A model generated the notes under the pieces. It worked only from the letters and a program-made list of their open reading frames with translations, searched no databases and was not told the DNA's origin. A stretch of 64,000 nucleotides of DNA. It comes from Blasia pusilla (taxonomy: Eukaryota; Marchantiophyta; Marchantiopsida; Blasiales). The stretch is from assembly GCA_050084515.1 (NCBI GenBank), contig CM114275.1, forward strand, positions 1,240,001-1,304,000, given 5' to 3'. Shown here piece by piece: positions 59,235 to 64,000 of this stretch. Numbering within the stretch: position 1 is the stretch's first letter; every line of letters starts with the position of its first letter. A program made the position numbers and the translations under genes.

Positions 59235-62200
59235 CCCCATATATTACAACTTAGAGTTTTTTTGTATGGATACCAAAATTCTTAACTTCTCCAATGTCTT
59301 GGGATTAAGGTATTTGCATGTCGCTTCTACGACAATCAATGCCAACACAAGTTTTTCAACTATCAATACCTAAATAACTCCTTAGAATTAGACTTTCCTT
59401 CAACCTCTGTCACTTAGTGCCTCTAAAATTTCACTACCTTCACTAAACTCAAGAGCATATTAGCATGGTAAGAAACCAAGCATATTGGCTTTCAACAAGA
59501 AAAATTGTCAAGAGCATATTGACACAGAAATAGTCTTGTATTATCCCATCCTTAATGAATTCTAGCACTACCACAAGAAAATACTTAAGCTCTCCCAAGT
59601 CTTTTCACTCGAATTCGACTTCCAATTGCACTTTGATTATGTATATTGTATACTATGTATACTTCCTCATCAAAATTTTCATTGAAAAATGAATTCTTGA
59701 AATCCATGGGAGGCATTCTTCATCCTTTGTCACTTTCCAATGCTATAATAGTTTTGATTATCACCATCTTGGCTACAAGAAATTTTTTTTTATCATGGTC
59801 CAAGCTAAATTAGTATGGATATGCCTAGAATAATAATATAGCCTCGCATTTACTAACACTACTTTCAAATTTGCACTTAATGTTGAACATGCTATCACCC
59901 TCTTACTTTGTAGAATATCAACCAACTCTAAAGTTTGTTTCTTCTCTAAGGTTGCAATCTTTTCATCCAAAGAATTATACCCATGCATGTTCTTCTAGAG
60001 AACTCATAAAGGAATTAAAGATACAAAGTACTCATTGCCACTCAAACTAGGTTGAAATACTATCCTAATATATGAATGTACGAGCTCTTGTATTTTGGAC
60101 ACATTTTTATCTTTTATTAGTAACGAATTTCTTATTTCAATTTTCCAAATTGATGGGTAAAATAGAATTCTGAATGAGAACTATAGAAAATGAAAGATGA
60201 TACTCTTGTCATCATGTTCGAATTTGGTAGACTCTTCAATCTTTGATATTTGATTTTTCCTATTATGTTATGGAAAGTCTCAAAATCTTCTACCTTTAGA
60301 CCATTATATCCATACATTGATCCTTCTACAATAAGTAGAATGGCGTCTAATTTTGACATTCTATTGGATCTACTTTCCCTTAGTACTATCTAGTGGGTAG
60401 TTAGATTTCAACAAAACAACCTTATTCATTGAATCTAACCTTGTTATTATGTTCTACTATCCATCCTATACAGATCAGATTTATCATAGTAGTAGGTACA
60501 AATAGAACATCTCCCAAAGAACTAGGCTAGAGAACTCTATGAGGCTCTTGATTACCTTGAGATGAGTCTCATAGCTAGTCACTACTAGAAATGGACCCAT
60601 TTGGCAAGTCATGAAAACCACAATGTGCTCTAAGAAAACTCAAAATAGATACACAAATTTATGATTGGGACACTTGAAAAACAATGTTTCATGCTCAAAA
60701 TTTGCTATTTGATTATGAGTCAGAAGGTCCATTTTCTTACACTTATAGAAGACTCACAAAATACTCACAAAATAGAACACGCAAAATTATGAGTCCAAGA
60801 CGCTATTTTTTGAGTATGTTGGGAGTGCTCTAATCACAAATTTTAGAGTCTTCGACAAATAATTAATGGCCACCAATATTCGCAAAAGTTTTGTAAACTA
60901 CAAGTGCCTAGTTATAAGGGACTCAAAAATTTCTTTTAAATATATTTACGAATTGGAAAAGTTCAAAGCGCAAATGATTTGACAAGAAAACCATAGTGTT
61001 TAGTTTCTTCATCAAAAAATGAGGTCATATATTAGATGATATCATATATATCTAAAATAATGGCTGATTTTTTTTTGAGTTTGTAGACGGCCCTTCACTT
61101 GGCTTAGGTGCACATGCCTCCACCACCTTACTCCTCAATGTGGCTAGGTAGACGTAGTACGTGATCATTTCATCGACTTAGAAATGTGAGAGATAAATTC
61201 AATATAATTTTGAAGTAATTTTGAGCAAGTTACGGTCAATTGCAAGACAAAGGGTAGAATAAAATACTTATTTCCGCGTGGTACTCTCTCATAGGTGTAA
61301 AAATCAAATAGAGAAAATTGTGAAATTGGTCTCACAATTTTGAGGATTGTTATCTTCATCTTTGATATGGTCTTGAACGATGTAAATGAACCATTGTGGC
61401 CTCATAATGTAAGAAAAAAGTGAAGTAGTGGGGAATGGTATATCACATCAAGAAGATCCAACCATATGAGAGACTCGGGAAGACATGCCACAATTTTAGA
61501 TTTGACATCATTCATGAGAGAGAGAGAGACTCAATTTTGGGGATCATAATTGGAAGTAAATACAAAACTGGAATAAAGGAAAAAAACCAACTCCAAACCA
61601 CATCCGGTTGGAGAGAATAATAAAGGGGTACAAACCATGATCACAATAAAAATAAAGAGGGAGAAAAGGCTGCCTTACCTTCACTAGTATTAACCGCACC
61701 TTCACTGGTCTTGACCTAGCGTGGTTTGGTGTAGAAAGTATGCCATGGCTTCTTTACCTTGACGTGGTATCATGCATTGTCCTACATAAAGCACAAGGTT
61801 GGTACGTAGGCTTACCTTCTCACCATTAAGTGGGGGCATTGTGCACCATTCACATCACGTGCGCATGCTACCATGGCCAGCATTTTCGTTGGGCGAATTA
61901 ATCTCTTCAACAACGCATGAAGGTCGTATAATTGACGTTGTTTCTCTTACTCTTCTCGTTATTTTTGGGTGTCCATAGTGGCACCGAAAAACTCAAGGAA
62001 AATAAAAGGCTTCAATCGCTTTGCTATTAAAAGCAAGCGAATGTGGAAAATAAGCAGGTACAATTCGATTTCCCACGTATGGATTCAACACTCCCCCCAC
62101 ATAAGAATATGTGATGGGCGGGACCCATCCTCATAAAAAAACCTCGTTCCCTATTAGTAGCCCTATAGAACTTTTTCAATGGAGGGAAGTAGAAAATCCA

Positions 62201-63033
62201 GCTGACACTAAGGTATTTTCTTGACAGGATCCACGCAAGGCTGGGACAATTATTTTCAGTGTTTAACATTACGGTTTCTTGGATCATTTTCCAGTCGCTT
62301 CCATGCAAATGTCTCGCTAATCCAGATTTTTCAACGGAGTTTTGAAATAGCTTGCCGGATTTCCTTCAGAAATATCCTCCAAATGCTAAGTCTGTACTGA
62401 AGGATAGGAGTGGTTTCCTCTAACAACCTTTACAAACCAGCATTCCAACAACCTTTACAAAGGATGCCGGTTGTGTCTTAGCCTACGGTTGTGTCCGTGG
62501 GCAAGTTTGTTGTTTTCTAGTCTACTGAAAAAAATTGAAGCCCGTTGATGTCGTAATTATTTCATAGGAGTATTAGGGCCACTCACTTCCTTCCGACGGA
62601 GCAGAAGTTCGGCGCGCAGCCTACACTAGCCCAATCTGCAACCGCCTATTTTGTAGCCCGCACAAGCCCGCCCTAAACCCACGATAGGCCCACGGAGGGC
62701 AAGCTCGCCCCACGGAGGGCTGGCCACGGAGCAAGGACATGTCCGCAGACATGTTCATGTACTACTTCGTATTGGTCAAAACTGCTTAAAAAGCACTGCA
62801 AGATGGGTATCTCTATAATAATATAAATTAGATTCTTTTTTGGAGGAAAAGAAATCTTCCTTGAAAAGAGTTGCAAAATATGGCCTTTTATAGAGGAGAG
62901 GTCGGAGTTGTAATAAAATTCATCTTCATCAAAGCAAAAGGGAAAAACCTCACACGGTCCTCCATAACCTAGGGTTGCAAAACATGAAGCACTGAATGGA
63001 CATCCATGCCTATGTGCAAAAGCACCTCATCCA
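59235..63033. other. AT-rich intergenic DNA, nothing recognised
   Basis: No recognisable gene, RNA or transposon. A locally GC-rich patch at about 62590-62760 has words like AGCCCGCACAAGCCCGCCC that resemble the interior of the MITE at 21267-21602, but it lacks the family ends. Confidence 0.45.
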
Positions 63034-63400
63034 TCTATATTATTATTGGAAACTCTATATGCACAATAAGGCAAAATAGTAACAAGCTCACAATTCTGCT
63101 CTTTAATTCACACTTGATATTTGGGAAGGGAAAACGAATTTAAATGGAAGAGGGAAATGATTTTATTAATACATATTAAGTAATGATTTAGTTAGTGGGT
63201 GTTATTTTGGCGGTAGGAATGGAGGAGAAGGTATTATTTAAACTTTTATGGAGGGGTGGATATATTTAGGGGAGTGGGGCATTTTTTAAATTTTAATTGA
63301 AGTTTTAAGTTTTTTAGAGGAGTGGAGTGTTACTACTCCTTTAAAATTTAAGAAAATGGACGTTATGTTTGAATTTTGAGATCGCGGGCATTATAACTAG
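63034..63400 (+). mobile_element. Second Helitron-like element (367 bp)
   Basis: It starts TCTATATTATTATTGG after an A and ends GCGGGCATTATAACTAG before a T, fitting insertion between A and T with 5' TC and 3' CTAG. The left end matches 24676 (TCTATATTAT-AT-GG). The 3' hairpin is reduced to a half-site (GATCGCGGGC), so the stem is not preserved. The interior is AT-rich with GGAGTGG words, also found in the first copy. Confidence 0.55.
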
Positions 63401-63810
63401 TTTAAAAATAAAAATAAGCACAAACTATAGTCACGAGGAGTTATGAAATCATTTAGAGAATCTCATGATGGGCTACCGGGATAATCTCCAAGATGTCGTG
63501 TTCCGCCCTAAATAGAGGCTTTTGCTTTTAGTGGGTTCACTATGTTTCTGAGAAAAAATTCTCAAGAAGATCATGAAAATCTTGAACTTCAATCCGAGCG
63601 AACTTCAATTTTAATTGAACTAAGTGCATTATACTGGTATTTTCAACATCAATGAAGGAGTCTAGCTAGAAAGCCCGATGGGTACTTGAGCGCTCTCCCT
63701 TAACATATATGTTGGGAAGGATGAGGGCAAAGGGCGCTCTTACCACATGGAACGCCCACGTGGAACGCTCTTTTAATTTTTATTCTATTTTCTAGACTCT
63801 TGTCCCTATT

Positions 63811-64000
63811 AGGGTTCCTCATGTAGGTATTAGGGTCTCATTTGTTGTCATGCGATGAGTGTTCCCAAGGTAGTTTCTTTTGTTCATCCACACCACCCCT
63901 TCTTTAGATCTTCTCTACGTCCTTCTCTATTTATCACATTTACTTATCGTTTAGGTTTGATTCATGTTTGTCTCCGTTACCCCACCCTTGGGTAGATCTA
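63811..64000 (+). mobile_element. Head of a second non-LTR element, runs off the window
   Basis: AGGGTTCCTCATGTAGGTAT begins a stretch that follows 44402-44605 to the end of the window, sharing TTAGGGTC, TTTGTTGTC, CACCACCCCTT and CATGTTT. The coding part, if present, lies beyond 64000. Confidence 0.7.

Noticed and set aside
58886-59254. 122-codon plus-strand frame
   Set aside because: Almost entirely inside the MITE at 58919-59226. The Pro/Leu runs come from its polypyrimidine strand.
62590-62770. Possible fourth MITE copy
   Set aside because: GC words resemble the interior of the copy at 21267, but neither CAnGGTTGCA end nor an 8-base duplication is present.

Overview
This window is nuclear DNA of a land plant. 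The evidence is one intact gene of the plant-specific 'WRKY19-like/loricrin-like' Cys/His-repeat family, one GT61-type glycosyltransferase gene with a GT-AG intron, and an AT-rich, gene-poor background full of decayed plant-type transposons and (CT)n microsatellites. The gene style (long GC-rich single-exon reading frames with long leaders) fits a bryophyte or lycophyte better than a flowering plant, but the species cannot be fixed from the sequence. Nothing prokaryotic, organellar or CRISPR-like was seen.

Layout. 1-13 kb: AT-rich intergenic DNA with hairpins, a (CT)32 tract, a fragment resembling the leader of the retroelement at 27-35 kb, an anonymous GC-rich island (6.1-7.0 kb) and a ~450-bp inverted-repeat element (12.4-12.8 kb). 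13-24 kb: two members of a hAT-like MITE family (13.25 and 21.27 kb; a third lies at 58.9 kb), and between them a broken PIF1/Helitron-type helicase (19.6-20.9 kb). 24.7-25.1 kb: a small Helitron-like element. 27.45-35.23 kb: a decayed Ty3/gypsy LTR retrotransposon on the minus strand. 35-44 kb: intergenic DNA with two small repeat clusters and a (CT)50 tract. 44.4-47.9 kb: a decayed non-LTR retrotransposon. A fragment of its conserved tail lies inverted at 48.7 kb, and a second copy of its head begins at 63.81 kb and runs off the window. 48.8-58.1 kb: the only gene island, with the Cys/His-repeat gene on plus (50284-53190) converging on the GT61-like gene on minus (57664-55187). 59-64 kb: intergenic DNA with a second Helitron-like element.

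The most striking object is the gypsy element. Its minus-strand polyprotein reads gag-like region, a complete C5-cytosine DNA methyltransferase domain (motifs I, IV, VI, VIII and X in canonical order, unlike plant DRM enzymes), reverse transcriptase, RNase H, integrase, and a C-terminal C4HC3 PHD finger where chromoviruses carry a chromodomain. Retrotransposons with captured DNA methyltransferases have been described in dinoflagellates and charophyte algae. A land-plant copy that also carries a PHD reader would combine a DNA-methylation writer and a chromatin reader in one element. This copy is inactivated by many stops and frameshifts and has a truncated 5' LTR.
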